This document shows positions 9,001-18,393 of a DNA stretch of 64,000 nt, piece by piece. Every line of letters begins with the position of its first letter. The first letter of the stretch is position 1. The notes under the pieces were generated by a model that had not been told where the DNA came from, ran no database searches, and worked only from the letters and a program-made list of their open reading frames with translations. The stretch comes from Corynebacterium sp. 13CS0277 (lineage in GTDB: Bacteria; Actinomycetota; Actinomycetes; Mycobacteriales; Mycobacteriaceae), in assembly GCF_002994655.1 (NCBI RefSeq), contig NZ_PPDL01000002.1, positions 1 to 64,000 on the forward strand. The letters are read 5' to 3'. Position numbers and translations under genes: made by a program.

Positions 9001-12000
9001 CAGTGCGTTCGCCAAGCGCACCGCAAGCAGCGAATCTCCGCCTGCCGCCAACAACGTGATGTCCGGGGTGATCTCTGCGGGAGAAATTCCCAACATGTCA
9101 GCCCAAACCTGGATCACGATGCGCTCAGTCTCAGCCGCAGTACCCGGCTGCGCATGCTGTGCAGGGGCACTCTCCGCGACAGTCGGTGTCTCCTGAGCGG
9201 AGATGACGGGAGCTGCTGCCGGCGAGGCTGTGGTGAATGATTCCACTGCGGGCACAGCGAGACGAGTCCCCGTCCCTGCGGCGACCGACCGCAGCATCGC
9301 AACGTAGCGTTCGAAAAATCGTTCTGCTTCCGCAGGCTCTACAACGTGAGCGAAATCCCACTGGAGGACCAACTCGTGGCGATGGATAAACGCCTGGTGA
9401 TCGAGCCATACCTGAGGAGTCTGACTCACCCCTGTGACGTAGTCCCCCAACCACGCATGATCGTGCCCGTGATCGACATCAACCATGCTGGTGAATACCA
9501 CCGGCATATGAACGATTCTCCCGCGGGCGCGAGACAAACGCGTCATGATGTCCACGCCGCTAAGTGCGCGGTGCTCAAGGACGTCGAAAAGCTCCGCCCC
9601 CATCGCCTGGAGTGCGGAGGCGCTCAGCCCAGGCAACACCCAGCGAGGATTGTCCTCGTCAATGGTGCGTGCCCACACGAGAAGCATGGACGAAAACTCT
9701 CCAACAACCTCCTCGACGGCCTGCGTCCACTCCGAGGATACGAGGGACGAACGATCAAATTGTGTCACGGTGATCGCGATGTCGTTCATCCCTGACCACT
9801 CATGCAGCACCTGTGCATATGCGCTGAGCAACACTGTCGACAGGGAAACTCGCTCTACTGCCGCACACTCCTTGAGCGCCTCAGTTTCAGCAGGGCTCAG
9901 CCGAGCATCGAGCCGCCGGAAGCGGGGGCGCTGGTCCTCACGCTGCACGGGTGCGGTAGCAATGGCCGGCGCCTGAGGAAAGCCCTCGATTCTCGGTTCC
10001 CAGAATGCTTCTGCCCGCGCGATCTCCGCACTGCGGCGGTCAACAAGTTCCGCCTGCTGCCGCATGACCTGCGCGAAAGTCAGTACCGGAGGTGGAGGTG
10101 TGGCGTGTGGGTCGTGGTAGAAAGCACGCACACAGCGGTCGACAATCATCCACGACGCGGAATCCACCATGAGCACGTCAACGGCGATCAACACATGATC
10201 GCCCGCATCGGTCCGGACGATCTCGACGTGCACCACAGGCCCCGTCGCCGGATCAGCAACTCGCGTCGACACGCGGTGGCGGTGGTGCTGAAGCAACCGT
10301 TGCTGTTCGTCGACAGCATGGCCCCTCACATCGTGGATGGGCAGAGACATTGGTGCATAAGGGCGAACGATCTGTTCCCCACTGTCTAAGACGACTGCCC
10401 GCAGCATCGGATGCCTGGCCACTGTGGCGTCCCATGCTGCGCGGTATCGCGCGATGTTGAGATCACGCGCCCGATATTCAAGGTAAAACTGGCATCCAAC
10501 TCCACCCAGTTCGTAACTATCGCTGCGCCCGACCCAATAGGCATGCTGAATGCGGGTGAGGGGGAAGGGGACGACTGCCCCTTCAGGGTCCTCGTCAACG
10601 CCCCTGTTCCCTTCAATGCCACTCAGATCCCCCTGCCCATCATGGAGGCAGCTGTCGTCGCCGGAACCCTCCTGCGACGGCATGTCCACCTCAACGGGGA
10701 AGCATTGCGCACAGAATTGTTCGACGGTGGGATGATCAAGAAAATCACGCAGGCGCGCATGCAGCCCATACCGCTCCTCCAACAACGCAAGCACTCGCGT
10801 CGCCAGCAACGAGTGCCCACCGGCGGCGAAGAAGTCAGTACGTGCATCCACATCATCACGACCCAGCACTTCTGCCCACACCCGTGCCACCTGACGCTGC
10901 CGATCGTTCGCGAACTTCGCCGTGTCGTCGTCGGTGGACGCGACGATGTCTTGCGATAGCCGGCCTCGGCGGTCGAGCTGCAGATGCCGGGAGCGGGAAT
11001 TCAATTCTGCTGCCGAGACTGCGCACTGCCATACACCAGACGGCAACGGAGGAGCGTCCACCAGGTGGGCAATCAGCGTGCATGCATCGTCGATGGCGAC
11101 CGCGTGCCGCAGGGACACCTCGGAGGCGGCGTAAGTTTCCTCGGTGCTGCCCACTCGGAAGCGGTCCCAGTCCAGTGCAATCCACTCGGCACGACCGTGG
11201 CACACGGCATCAAGGTAGGCACTGGCCGCCACATAGGGGGCCAGCCCGAAGCCACCCACGGTGGTCGCTGCAGAGGCCATCACCACCACCCGTGGGATGC
11301 GCCCGCGGGCACCGTCGAGAATCTGACGTACGGCATCAATGCCAGCAACTTTCGCACCGACGAGCGCGTGGATCTCGTCCTGCGCCGCAGGTCCCGCCGC
11401 AGCCATGTCGTCGAACGTCAACAGATCGACTGCAGCAGGAGCGAAGATAATCGCATCACAAGCGATGTCCTCCCCCGTGCCGTCGGTGAGGACTGCGGCC
11501 ATGTCGTCCTGCGAGGTCACATCACCGGCAATCCAGCGCAGCGACAACGACTCATCTTGCAGCGCTGCCAACAGGTAGGGGTGCGTAGGCTGCGACCGTG
11601 AACACACCACCACTGAGTGTCCCCGCCGTGCGAGATCCACCGCAATGTGGGTGCCCACTCGGCCTGTGCCGCCCAACACGACCACTCGCTGCGAGCCAGA
11701 CGTGACCCCAGAGCCTCTGCTCTGCGCGTCATCGAAGGCAGGAGTGAGCACGGCGGCTAGCTCCGGCGCGGCCGACACATCTGCCCAAAGCCGCTGGAAA
11801 ACGATCCCTCCGCGCAGTGCGTAATGCATTCCGGGGCGCCCCGCCCCGACGATGTACTGCAGGACTGCTGCAGGAACCGTGGAGCACTCAGGTGGCAGAT
11901 CGAGAGTCGCCCAGCGCATTCCCGCGTGTTCCTGGGCAAACACGCGAACCATCGCTTGCACAGCGGCAGCGACAGGATCCAGCGGATCCCCCGGAGTGAC

Positions 12001-15000
12001 AACAGCACTAGTGTGCTGCACCACGAGGAGAGTCTGCGGAAGAGAACCTGTCTGGCGCTGCCGCGCGCATGCCTCGTGAAGGTCCCGCCACCACTGCACC
12101 GCATCCACCACGCGTTCCACGCCTCGCGCCGTGTTGTGCTGGGTTCCCAAATCACGGGCATCAACCACGAGAATCTCCGTGGCCCCCGCAGCCTCAGCAG
12201 GCGAGGTGAAAGGAATGGCGTTCTCTGCCGGCACGACCGTGGGCTGCTGGTGTGGAGGCCACACCCAGACCTGCGCGGGTGCGGCGCACGTGCCCCCGGC
12301 AGGCGCCGGGGCCCACAGCGGCACCTGCAGCTGCGGGGTCTCAGATGCGCCCCTGCGCTCAGTGCGTGTGCGCACAGCCGTCGTGCGTTGCCAGGGGTAG
12401 GGAACTGCCTCCGACGTCGCCACATCATAAGGCTGTTTCTGCGCCAGCAGACCCAACCATTCATCGCGACCAGCCGCCCACAGGGCCCCTGCACACACGC
12501 GCAGCTGCGTCGCGAAAGACGCACCGGTGTCTCGCTGGGGCATCATGCTCACGACCGCGGCACTCGAAGGTTCATGCGTGAACAATCCGGCAACACCCCG
12601 TCCGGGCCCGACATGGAACGCGACGACTCCATCAAAACCGGCGTTGTGCACCACCTCCGCACAGGTGGCACGAGCCACCGCAAAGTGGACAGGCTGCCGT
12701 ATGTGCCTGACCCAGTGATCTGTGGGCACCGTCTGTCCGGGGTGGCACACAACCACGCGCGGCCCGTCGTCGGTATCACCAGCTTCTGGAGCAGTCGCCA
12801 CACAGCTGATCAGTGGAATCCTCGCCGACTGTGAACGCACAGTTGCTGCTGTGGCAGCAAACTCTTCCAGTTCACCGTCAATGAGTCGACAGTGGGAGGC
12901 TGCCGCAATCCCCACATCTCGTGTCGGGAGACCTGCAGCCGCGCACGCATCGGACACGGCAGCAATGGCCGCTGGGGTCCCGCTGACCACGAGCGCCGCA
13001 TCAGCGTTGTAGGCGGCGACATCGACACTCCCACCGAGGTCCGCGTCATCAGTAGCCACAGCGTCGAACACCTGCTGTAGCTGCGCTGTGGTCGCAGCAA
13101 TACTCAGCATCGCACCGACCGGCGCTTGGGCCATCGCACGCCCACGAGCCACCACGAGACGACAAGCATCGTCGCGCTGCAAGACACCCGCGACGACAGC
13201 AGCAGCATATTCACCAGCCGAATGCCCCACCACGGCCTGCGGTGTGAGACCTGCCGCGTGTGCGGCATCGACACAAGCCATCTGCAGCACGAAGAGAGAA
13301 CAGAGCAACAACAGCGGGTCTTCACGACCAGTGGGACCAGGGTCGATGTTCTCAGTCAGCAGCATGCTGCGGCAGTCGATACCGGCGAGGTCCGCGAACC
13401 GCGCGTGCATCTGATCCACCGACGCGCGGAACACCGCGGCGGGACTGCTCGCTGCGGCATGTGCGCCCTCAGCATAGATGTCACGGGCTGCTCCCCGCAG
13501 GGTAAGACCGGCTCCCGAAAACACCCACACTGCGGCGGGTCGAAGCCCTGCGCGCAGCGGCGGAAGTGCCGTGACGGCGTGCTCCGGGTCGGCAGCGTAC
13601 GACATCACTTCCTGCGGTGTCACAGCCCACCGTTGCCCGAAGGTTCGACGATGATGGGCGAACATGCTCGCCACCTCGGAAGCGCGTGTCGTCGGTTCGC
13701 TCATCGGATGACATGCTCGCGAGGTGACGTCCCCCGGTGATGTTCCTGGTGCCCGCAGCATCTCCCCCACGGTGTGGGCGAGCTGTTGTAGCGCCGTCTC
13801 ATCCGCCGCGCTCAACGCAATGATGGGCGAGGAGTACTCCGCCGGTGGCGTGACCGTTTCATGCTGGGCAGCTAACGGCGTCATTGAGGTCATCTGTTGC
13901 TCATCCGCCCCCACGACGACATGGCAATTGACGCCCCCAATGCCGAGGGCACTCACCCCAGCCCAGCGAACCTGAGCATTCCACGGCACGGCAGTGTCCA
14001 GCAGAGTTGGGCCCTGCCCTGCAGTGATACTCGGATGCGGGCTATGCGCCACTGGACTGGGCGGCAGGATTTTTTCCCGTGCAGCCTGCACAGTCGCAAT
14101 CAGGGACGCGATACCTGCAGCACTGTTCGCGTGCCCGATATGCGCCTTGATGGAGGTCAACGGCACCGGGCGCTGCCGCCCGAATACCTCTGCTAGCGCC
14201 TGGACTTCGATATCGTCACCAAGTACCGTTGCTGTGCCGTGCCCGTGGAGGAGCCCAATGTCGTCCGGCTGCAGTCCAGCGACGGCGAGCGCTTCCTCGA
14301 TGGCTGCGGCGTGACCGGCGACAGAGGGAGCATGAAAACTCGCGCGCCCCTGCGATCCATCACTTGTGACCGCACTGCCGACAATGATGCCAAGGATAGG
14401 GTTTCCGTCGCGCTGCGCATCACTCAGACGCCGGAGCGCCACAACCCCCGCACCTTGGGTAAATACTGTCCCATCGGCATCAGCACCATAGGACTGGGTG
14501 AGACCTTGGAGGGAAAACGGCCCATCGGGCACAGCAACGTAGCCGTCATGTGATGTGCCGATATCGACGAGACTCACCCCTCCCACAATGGCAGCGTCCA
14601 CTTCATCGTGGAGGAGTGCTTGGATCCCCTGATGAACAGCGACGAGCGAGGTCGCACACGTGGCCCCCACGGCGACGGCTGGGCCAGTGAAATCCCACTC
14701 GTAGGCAATGCGCAGTGGAAGATAATCGGCGACGGCCCGTGCGTGCAGATCCAGGCTGCGCACGGGGTCACTACCTCCTGTGGGATTGAATTCATCGGCC
14801 ATCGTGTCAAAAAGGAAGATCGGAAGCGCTGCCCCCACATAAACTCCCGTGGTACCCCACGAGTCTTCCCCTACACTGCCCGCGTGATCCATGACCTCCC
14901 GGACCAATTCCAGCATCAGCAGCGTCTGCGGATCCGTATCACGGGCTGCGCTAGCCGTCATACCGAGCGCTGCGGCATCGAAAGCATCAATACCATCGAT

Positions 15001-15258
15001 GGGGCCCGAGGTGGGCACAAAGCCTGGATGATGCCGCAGCGGGTTCGTTGGCTGCGGGGTACGAGGGCCATATCCGCGCTTCCCCGTCAGTTGCAGCCGT
15101 AGCAACTCAGCAGGGGTCGCTGCGGAAGGATACCGGCAACTCATGCCGACGACTGCCACAGCGGTCTCAGGATGTGGCGTGGGGCGGGGTGCCGAGGGAA
15201 ATACTGAAGTCACAGTGGACGTCGGTTCAGCCGTCGGTGCCATCGGTGATGTTGTCAT
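6070..15258 (-). CDS. Hybrid PKS-NRPS, HMWP1-like (KS-AT-KR-ACP-Cy-PCP-Cy*-PCP-TE)
   Basis: A giant synthetase of about 3062 residues. I chose ATG 15258, preceded by GGAG, over an in-frame GTG at 15276. Domains in order (residue numbers from the GTG): ketosynthase about 38-450 (Cys in G-A-T-C-A-T-S, His in H-G-H-G-T-A and K-A-H-I-G-H); acyltransferase about 575-880 (GHSAGEY); ketoreductase about 1025-1390 (GGTGRVG); carrier about 1450-1520 (GGHSL); cyclization domain about 1560-1985 with an intact DxxxxDxxS motif (DVLMVDSAS); carrier about 2045-2115 (GGDSL); a second Cy-like domain about 2140-2610 whose motif reads SLLVVDGWS, lacking the first Asp; carrier about 2640-2710 (GGDSL); thioesterase about 2755-3040 (GWSMGG, terminal His in H-H-Y-S-I-V). 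It has no adenylation domain, so Cys must be loaded in trans, presumably by the divergent NRPS. This closely parallels HMWP1 of yersiniabactin synthesis, minus its methyltransferases and plus one Cy*-PCP unit. Confidence 0.9.
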   Translation of the reverse strand: MTTSPMAPTAEPTSTVTSVFPSAPRPTPHPETAVAVVGMSCRYPSAATPAELLRLQLTGKRGYGPRTPQPTNPLRHHPGFVPTSGPIDGIDAFDAAALGMTASAARDTDPQTLLMLELVREVMDHAGSVGEDSWGTTGVYVGAALPIFLFDTMADEFNPTGGSDPVRSLDLHARAVADYLPLRIAYEWDFTGPAVAVGATCATSLVAVHQGIQALLHDEVDAAIVGGVSLVDIGTSHDGYVAVPDGPFSLQGLTQSYGADADGTVFTQGAGVVALRRLSDAQRDGNPILGIIVGSAVTSDGSQGRASFHAPSVAGHAAAIEEALAVAGLQPDDIGLLHGHGTATVLGDDIEVQALAEVFGRQRPVPLTSIKAHIGHANSAAGIASLIATVQAAREKILPPSPVAHSPHPSITAGQGPTLLDTAVPWNAQVRWAGVSALGIGGVNCHVVVGADEQQMTSMTPLAAQHETVTPPAEYSSPIIALSAADETALQQLAHTVGEMLRAPGTSPGDVTSRACHPMSEPTTRASEVASMFAHHRRTFGQRWAVTPQEVMSYAADPEHAVTALPPLRAGLRPAAVWVFSGAGLTLRGAARDIYAEGAHAAASSPAAVFRASVDQMHARFADLAGIDCRSMLLTENIDPGPTGREDPLLLLCSLFVLQMACVDAAHAAGLTPQAVVGHSAGEYAAAVVAGVLQRDDACRLVVARGRAMAQAPVGAMLSIAATTAQLQQVFDAVATDDADLGGSVDVAAYNADAALVVSGTPAAIAAVSDACAAAGLPTRDVGIAAASHCRLIDGELEEFAATAATVRSQSARIPLISCVATAPEAGDTDDGPRVVVCHPGQTVPTDHWVRHIRQPVHFAVARATCAEVVHNAGFDGVVAFHVGPGRGVAGLFTHEPSSAAVVSMMPQRDTGASFATQLRVCAGALWAAGRDEWLGLLAQKQPYDVATSEAVPYPWQRTTAVRTRTERRGASETPQLQVPLWAPAPAGGTCAAPAQVWVWPPHQQPTVVPAENAIPFTSPAEAAGATEILVVDARDLGTQHNTARGVERVVDAVQWWRDLHEACARQRQTGSLPQTLLVVQHTSAVVTPGDPLDPVAAAVQAMVRVFAQEHAGMRWATLDLPPECSTVPAAVLQYIVGAGRPGMHYALRGGIVFQRLWADVSAAPELAAVLTPAFDDAQSRGSGVTSGSQRVVVLGGTGRVGTHIAVDLARRGHSVVVCSRSQPTHPYLLAALQDESLSLRWIAGDVTSQDDMAAVLTDGTGEDIACDAIIFAPAAVDLLTFDDMAAAGPAAQDEIHALVGAKVAGIDAVRQILDGARGRIPRVVVMASAATTVGGFGLAPYVAASAYLDAVCHGRAEWIALDWDRFRVGSTEETYAASEVSLRHAVAIDDACTLIAHLVDAPPLPSGVWQCAVSAAELNSRSRHLQLDRRGRLSQDIVASTDDDTAKFANDRQRQVARVWAEVLGRDDVDARTDFFAAGGHSLLATRVLALLEERYGLHARLRDFLDHPTVEQFCAQCFPVEVDMPSQEGSGDDSCLHDGQGDLSGIEGNRGVDEDPEGAVVPFPLTRIQHAYWVGRSDSYELGGVGCQFYLEYRARDLNIARYRAAWDATVARHPMLRAVVLDSGEQIVRPYAPMSLPIHDVRGHAVDEQQRLLQHHRHRVSTRVADPATGPVVHVEIVRTDAGDHVLIAVDVLMVDSASWMIVDRCVRAFYHDPHATPPPPVLTFAQVMRQQAELVDRRSAEIARAEAFWEPRIEGFPQAPAIATAPVQREDQRPRFRRLDARLSPAETEALKECAAVERVSLSTVLLSAYAQVLHEWSGMNDIAITVTQFDRSSLVSSEWTQAVEEVVGEFSSMLLVWARTIDEDNPRWVLPGLSASALQAMGAELFDVLEHRALSGVDIMTRLSRARGRIVHMPVVFTSMVDVDHGHDHAWLGDYVTGVSQTPQVWLDHQAFIHRHELVLQWDFAHVVEPAEAERFFERYVAMLRSVAAGTGTRLAVPAVESFTTASPAAAPVISAQETPTVAESAPAQHAQPGTAAETERIVIQVWADMLGISPAEITPDITLLAAGGDSLLAVRLANALRPRLGCVLPAQMMRADITVRDIVDMVHQSPPAAADMPGLNALGEVDASESQRAAWPLLPLQQAYLVGQTQTLALSYPTAHVYTDVPLWNMKETDPTRVQAALRAACDAVAGAHPMLRVQVTADGKQVFRPASRAVLDEAVQVLVVDLRDYSPEHVAEQLNAHRKRLSTVGPNPAAVGGATCIVGVILLPGGHGRFMVSSSLLVVDGWSAALLDRYLLHALTHPGQCASLALTFADYCDAALALESGQKQHHAQWWQSRFAELPAPPRLPRTQSAPWDPHRGIMDMLECRLSALQWEKVVAQARAHDVTPTVAVFTAFLVALAEVSQQRASLVTTLQHNRHPVHPDVVHMIGAFSHTALVSVDLGGAHPVGSPLTRSFAAIARDVAAASSECLQHNLVSAVELSRMLARELGTVQAIAPVVFQSTLGMDSALGGDLARDAGPLGTIDISEFYQQVRTPQVELELRVFELYGDCVLSLVAVPEVFGAVPEKILERVHDIVAGLACETGWSAVIALPTARPLLLEQLAPTPDHGVGAEGGVLPVASHCAQPWWVSAVDDAVTAEWSAHCGDDHAENFFELGGDSLTAIRMIQKILRHLHTLLRTEDDGAKSHMVVEMPAVADVLEGFVANPTAAGLRTTMLSLLGGASSTRVPRQWSEDTVAACADEACVQLRGGEGRPVFMIHPSGGDVLCYVDVSRKLTTERPVIALMDPMLAGVDVELRRVDDMVALYVQVVRHLQPEGPYTLGGWSMGGTLAHDMACALRREGHQVDLVWMIDSNSPDRIQDTLAMDGARPGTQDDDECMLLRHLRSMEAYLGVEGEVGHDPASQAGPGGEGVDDAAADVDALRHRLAECGVDTSVEAVSQRSAVFARHIRSLYAHNAQELDDSVPVLLFRADQISPRNSGEGMGVDDCDDPLLGWRPWVLGPLTSQGIAAHHYSIVRAPASDVVAAVLSERLADGDRTSTGVSAHPQPVVDEPP

Positions 15259-15327
15259 TGTGCTGTCTAGCTCCACGGGAAGAAGGAAAATGATGACGAA
15301 GAAAGAGCAAAGAGGTGTTCGTCTCGG

Positions 15328-16554
15328 TCATCCAGAGGAAAGCGAGTACGAGGGCGCTGAATTCGGGCCCCCGCAAGGAAGAGGAACCCGATGCTTGGGC
15401 TGCTGACGATCAGGTGCGCAGACCATACAGAATTGATCGACCCACGCCGCTGGATGATCTGCTGTCGGTACGTGTTCACAGACGACAAGCCCAGCTGCCG
15501 TCGCTGCTGCGCCCCATTCCTCAGCGCTCAGGAAGATTCGCCCGCTATCCGCGCGCGCATCGTGGAAGCAGACTGCAGGGTTAGTAGCCATGAGGAACCG
15601 CATAGAGATCTGCAAGGGCAAATGTTCTGTTCCTGTCTCCACGACGTAGAGCCTGCCGTCCTCGGCGAGGACAGCACCTAGGTCCTGCAGCACGGCGACG
15701 ACATCCACGGCGTTGTGCAGAACGTTGCCGCAGACCACCGCGTCCACCTGACCGCCAGGCAGCCCTGCGTCCGCGAGCGCCTGGGAGATTCGCGCCTCGA
15801 GGGATGCATTGATATCAATGACTGCGGTGTGCAGTCCTGCGCGCCCTGAGTAGCGCACGCGGGCCCGATGCAGGAACCACCGAGACACATCGCTGAACAG
15901 ATAGACGCACTCTTTGTCGCCAAGTGCGTCCATGATGGGGTCCGCCAGCGCCCCTGTCCCAGCGCCGATGTCTACAACAATCAGCGGGCGGCCACTGTGT
16001 CCCTTCGAAACCTGTTGAGCGAGTCGGTCGGCCACCCACGTGTTGATCTCGCGAGACAAAGGGTTCGTCGCATACAAGGCTGCAGCTGCGTCCAAACTGT
16101 CCTGGGCGAAGAGCAGCTGCTGCACAGTGTGTTCTCCGCTGAGAAGTTGCGGAAGCTGGTCACTGCAGGAGGCAAAGAACTCGTCCAGGGCACGCTCGTG
16201 CGCGCACTGCTCCTCGTCCCAACCGGCTTTTGCCAGGAGGCCAGCACCGACCTCGACAACACGGTGCCACAGCTGCGCTGCTTCACTTTGAGTCGGCACC
16301 GGGTCAGACGTGGGATGAGCTGCGAGAATCTCGCCCCATCGAGACCAGATGGGACGCAAATGGGCCGGAATTTGCGGGGGCGCATCATTCCTCGAGCTGG
16401 CATCCGCCTGCCCGAGCTGGGCCCGAGTGGCACGGATACTGGCGAGCGTGGCATTTTCCCGCAAATGATGATGCTGCTGCAGAGCATCCCACTGCGCAGG
16501 TGTGACAGCAGGCGCAGCCTTGAGGGGGGACGAAGACGTGTGCTGGCCAGTCAT
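15328..16554 (-). CDS. Stand-alone SAM-dependent methyltransferase of the NRPS/PKS type
   Basis: A 408-residue class I methyltransferase. The SAM-binding glycine motif is V-V-D-I-G-A-G-T-G-A-L near residue 196. It is followed by an acidic strand end (Y-L-F-S-D-V-S), a C-G-N-V-L-H-N-A-V motif and the post-motif strand L-Y-V-V-E-T-G-T. The V-L-H-N-A block and the long helical N-terminal region resemble the methyltransferase domains built into HMWP1 and PchF-like synthetases, and the gene sits directly before a PKS-NRPS that lacks one. I infer that it C- or S-methylates a carrier-bound intermediate in trans. The start at 16554 follows a GGAGGGGGG tract and lies 3 nt after the stop of the preceding transporter gene. 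Methylation of a small aromatic substrate is the main alternative. Confidence 0.75.
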   Translation of the reverse strand: MTGQHTSSSPLKAAPAVTPAQWDALQQHHHLRENATLASIRATRAQLGQADASSRNDAPPQIPAHLRPIWSRWGEILAAHPTSDPVPTQSEAAQLWHRVVEVGAGLLAKAGWDEEQCAHERALDEFFASCSDQLPQLLSGEHTVQQLLFAQDSLDAAAALYATNPLSREINTWVADRLAQQVSKGHSGRPLIVVDIGAGTGALADPIMDALGDKECVYLFSDVSRWFLHRARVRYSGRAGLHTAVIDINASLEARISQALADAGLPGGQVDAVVCGNVLHNAVDVVAVLQDLGAVLAEDGRLYVVETGTEHLPLQISMRFLMATNPAVCFHDARADSGRIFLSAEEWGAAATAAGLVVCEHVPTADHPAAWVDQFCMVCAPDRQQPKHRVPLPCGGPNSAPSYSLSSG

Positions 16555-16557
16555 GAA

Positions 16558-18393
16558 TTACCCCCCCTCCAACGGGGACGACTCGACCGGCGCGGGGCGT
16601 GACACCTGCTGGTAGCGCTCCCACATCGTGCGGTACAGCGAGCAGCGCTCCACGAGCTCCTCGTGAGTCCCCATATCCTCAACCCGCCCAGAATCCATGA
16701 CGACGATGGTGTCGGCACCGGTGACCATGTTGAGCCGGTGGGCCACCATGACGACGGTGGCTTGGGTGCGCAGCCGTGCGATCGCCGCCTGAATGGCGGC
16801 ATGGCTGCGGGCATCCAGCGCTGAGGTGACCTCGTCGAGGAGGACCAGCGGGCTTTTCTTCAGCACAGCCCGAGCGATCGCTACGCGCTGCCGTTCCCCG
16901 CCTGAGAGTCTCTCCCCGCCTTCCCCCACCGGGGAATCGAGCCCAGAGCCGAGGCGCTCTGCGATCTCTGCGACACCGCAGGCACGCACACAGGCATCAA
17001 GTTCTTCCTCACTGGCCTGCGGGTTCGCTACCAGAATGTTGTCGCGCAAGCTGCGATTCATCAAGTAGGTGTCCTGAAAGACGAAGCTCACCTCGCGTGC
17101 CACGTCCTGCACGCTCATCGTGCGGACATCGCGCCCACCGAGCAACACTGCGCCCGCGTCACAGTCATAGAACCGCGCCAGCAGTTTCAGCAGCGTCGAT
17201 TTCCCCGACCCGGAGGGACCCACCACAGCCACCAGGCCAGGCCCCATGACGCACATGGTGATGTCCTCCACGCCGGCGACGCTGCCCGGGTATCGCATGC
17301 TCGCCTGCCGCAACTCACACACTGCGTGCGGAGCATCGCTCTCCGGCGGCTCCGTAATTGCCGCACATTGCGCGGCCTCAGCGGCAGACATCACGGGAAG
17401 CACTGGTGTGGACAGCATCTCCTGCAGCCGCCCCACCGCGCTGAGTGCCATGCGGGTCGCTGCAGCCAGTTCCGCGAGGCTCCGCAGCGGCTCAATGCAG
17501 CGGACAATGAGGAAAACTGTCACGGCTAAACGAACGCCATCGACCCCATCGGGCGAGTGAAAGTCTCGCCACGCAGCCAGCACAATGAGCACCGCCAGCG
17601 CGCACTGCACTGCGACAGCAAAAATCGTGACTCCAGGCAACACCACCCGGATCATGCGCAGCGTATCGCGCTGCACCCGGTCCAAGGCAGCATCAATGCG
17701 GCCGCGTCCGAACCGTTCGGCATGCGACAGGCGCAGGGTTGGCTGCAGGCGCGCGAACTCTAAGACGACGGCCGCCGCTGTCTTTTGCGCCGCATGCAGT
17801 TGACCATCGCTCCGAGCCACAAGTTCTCGCCCCCACCAGGCCCCCAGCCAGCACAACGCGATGGCGACGAAGGCCACACATCCCACCACAGGATCGCGGA
17901 AGGCTACCAGAGCTGCGCACGCCACGGGGACCACGACGGCCGGAATGATACGCGGCAGCAGATGCGCCGGAATGGACATCAACTGCATCACATCTGCCGT
18001 CGCCAACGATGCGACCTCCGCACGACGCGACGGCCGGAACCAACTGAGCGGCAATGCCACGAGGGTGGTGCGGATCGTCTCCAGCACGCCATCCGCGAGG
18101 GAGTAACCGGCATCGCGCGACGCCAACACACTGGCGATATGCATCCCCGCCCACAGGGCAGTAGCACCGACCGCCAACGCCACCAGCCTTCCGACGTGGA
18201 CAGGATCGTCCCGATGCGTCAGAACTGTCACCAGGGTGAGGATCGCGAAGACTTCGCACGCCGTACTGGCAACAACGAGAGCGCTCGCGCGCCGCACCTT
18301 CCGGGCATCGCCGGGCGACAACAGGTGCAACGCCGACCAGAGTCCCGCTGCGGGCGAACGGTGGGGCTGCGACGAATGGGTACGGGCCATCAT
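16558..18393 (-). CDS. Half-size ABC transporter, YbtQ/IrtB-like
   Basis: A membrane-fused ABC protein of about 611 residues (type IV exporter fold). The ATG used overlaps the TGA of the preceding gene by one base; upstream in-frame codons belong to that gene. Residues about 25-330 hold six hydrophobic segments. The nucleotide-binding domain has Walker A GPSGSGKST near residue 396, signature L-S-G-G-E-R-Q-R near 496, and Walker B L-V-L-L-D-E-V-T-S-A-L-D. The catalytic Glu is present. It should form a heterodimer with the partner encoded just upstream. Pairs of this type next to yersiniabactin or mycobactin genes (YbtPQ, IrtAB) import ferric siderophore despite the exporter fold. Direction of transport here is not decided by the sequence. 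Confidence 0.88.
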   Translation of the reverse strand: MMARTHSSQPHRSPAAGLWSALHLLSPGDARKVRRASALVVASTACEVFAILTLVTVLTHRDDPVHVGRLVALAVGATALWAGMHIASVLASRDAGYSLADGVLETIRTTLVALPLSWFRPSRRAEVASLATADVMQLMSIPAHLLPRIIPAVVVPVACAALVAFRDPVVGCVAFVAIALCWLGAWWGRELVARSDGQLHAAQKTAAAVVLEFARLQPTLRLSHAERFGRGRIDAALDRVQRDTLRMIRVVLPGVTIFAVAVQCALAVLIVLAAWRDFHSPDGVDGVRLAVTVFLIVRCIEPLRSLAELAAATRMALSAVGRLQEMLSTPVLPVMSAAEAAQCAAITEPPESDAPHAVCELRQASMRYPGSVAGVEDITMCVMGPGLVAVVGPSGSGKSTLLKLLARFYDCDAGAVLLGGRDVRTMSVQDVAREVSFVFQDTYLMNRSLRDNILVANPQASEEELDACVRACGVAEIAERLGSGLDSPVGEGGERLSGGERQRVAIARAVLKKSPLVLLDEVTSALDARSHAAIQAAIARLRTQATVVMVAHRLNMVTGADTIVVMDSGRVEDMGTHEELVERCSLYRTMWERYQQVSRPAPVESSPLEGG

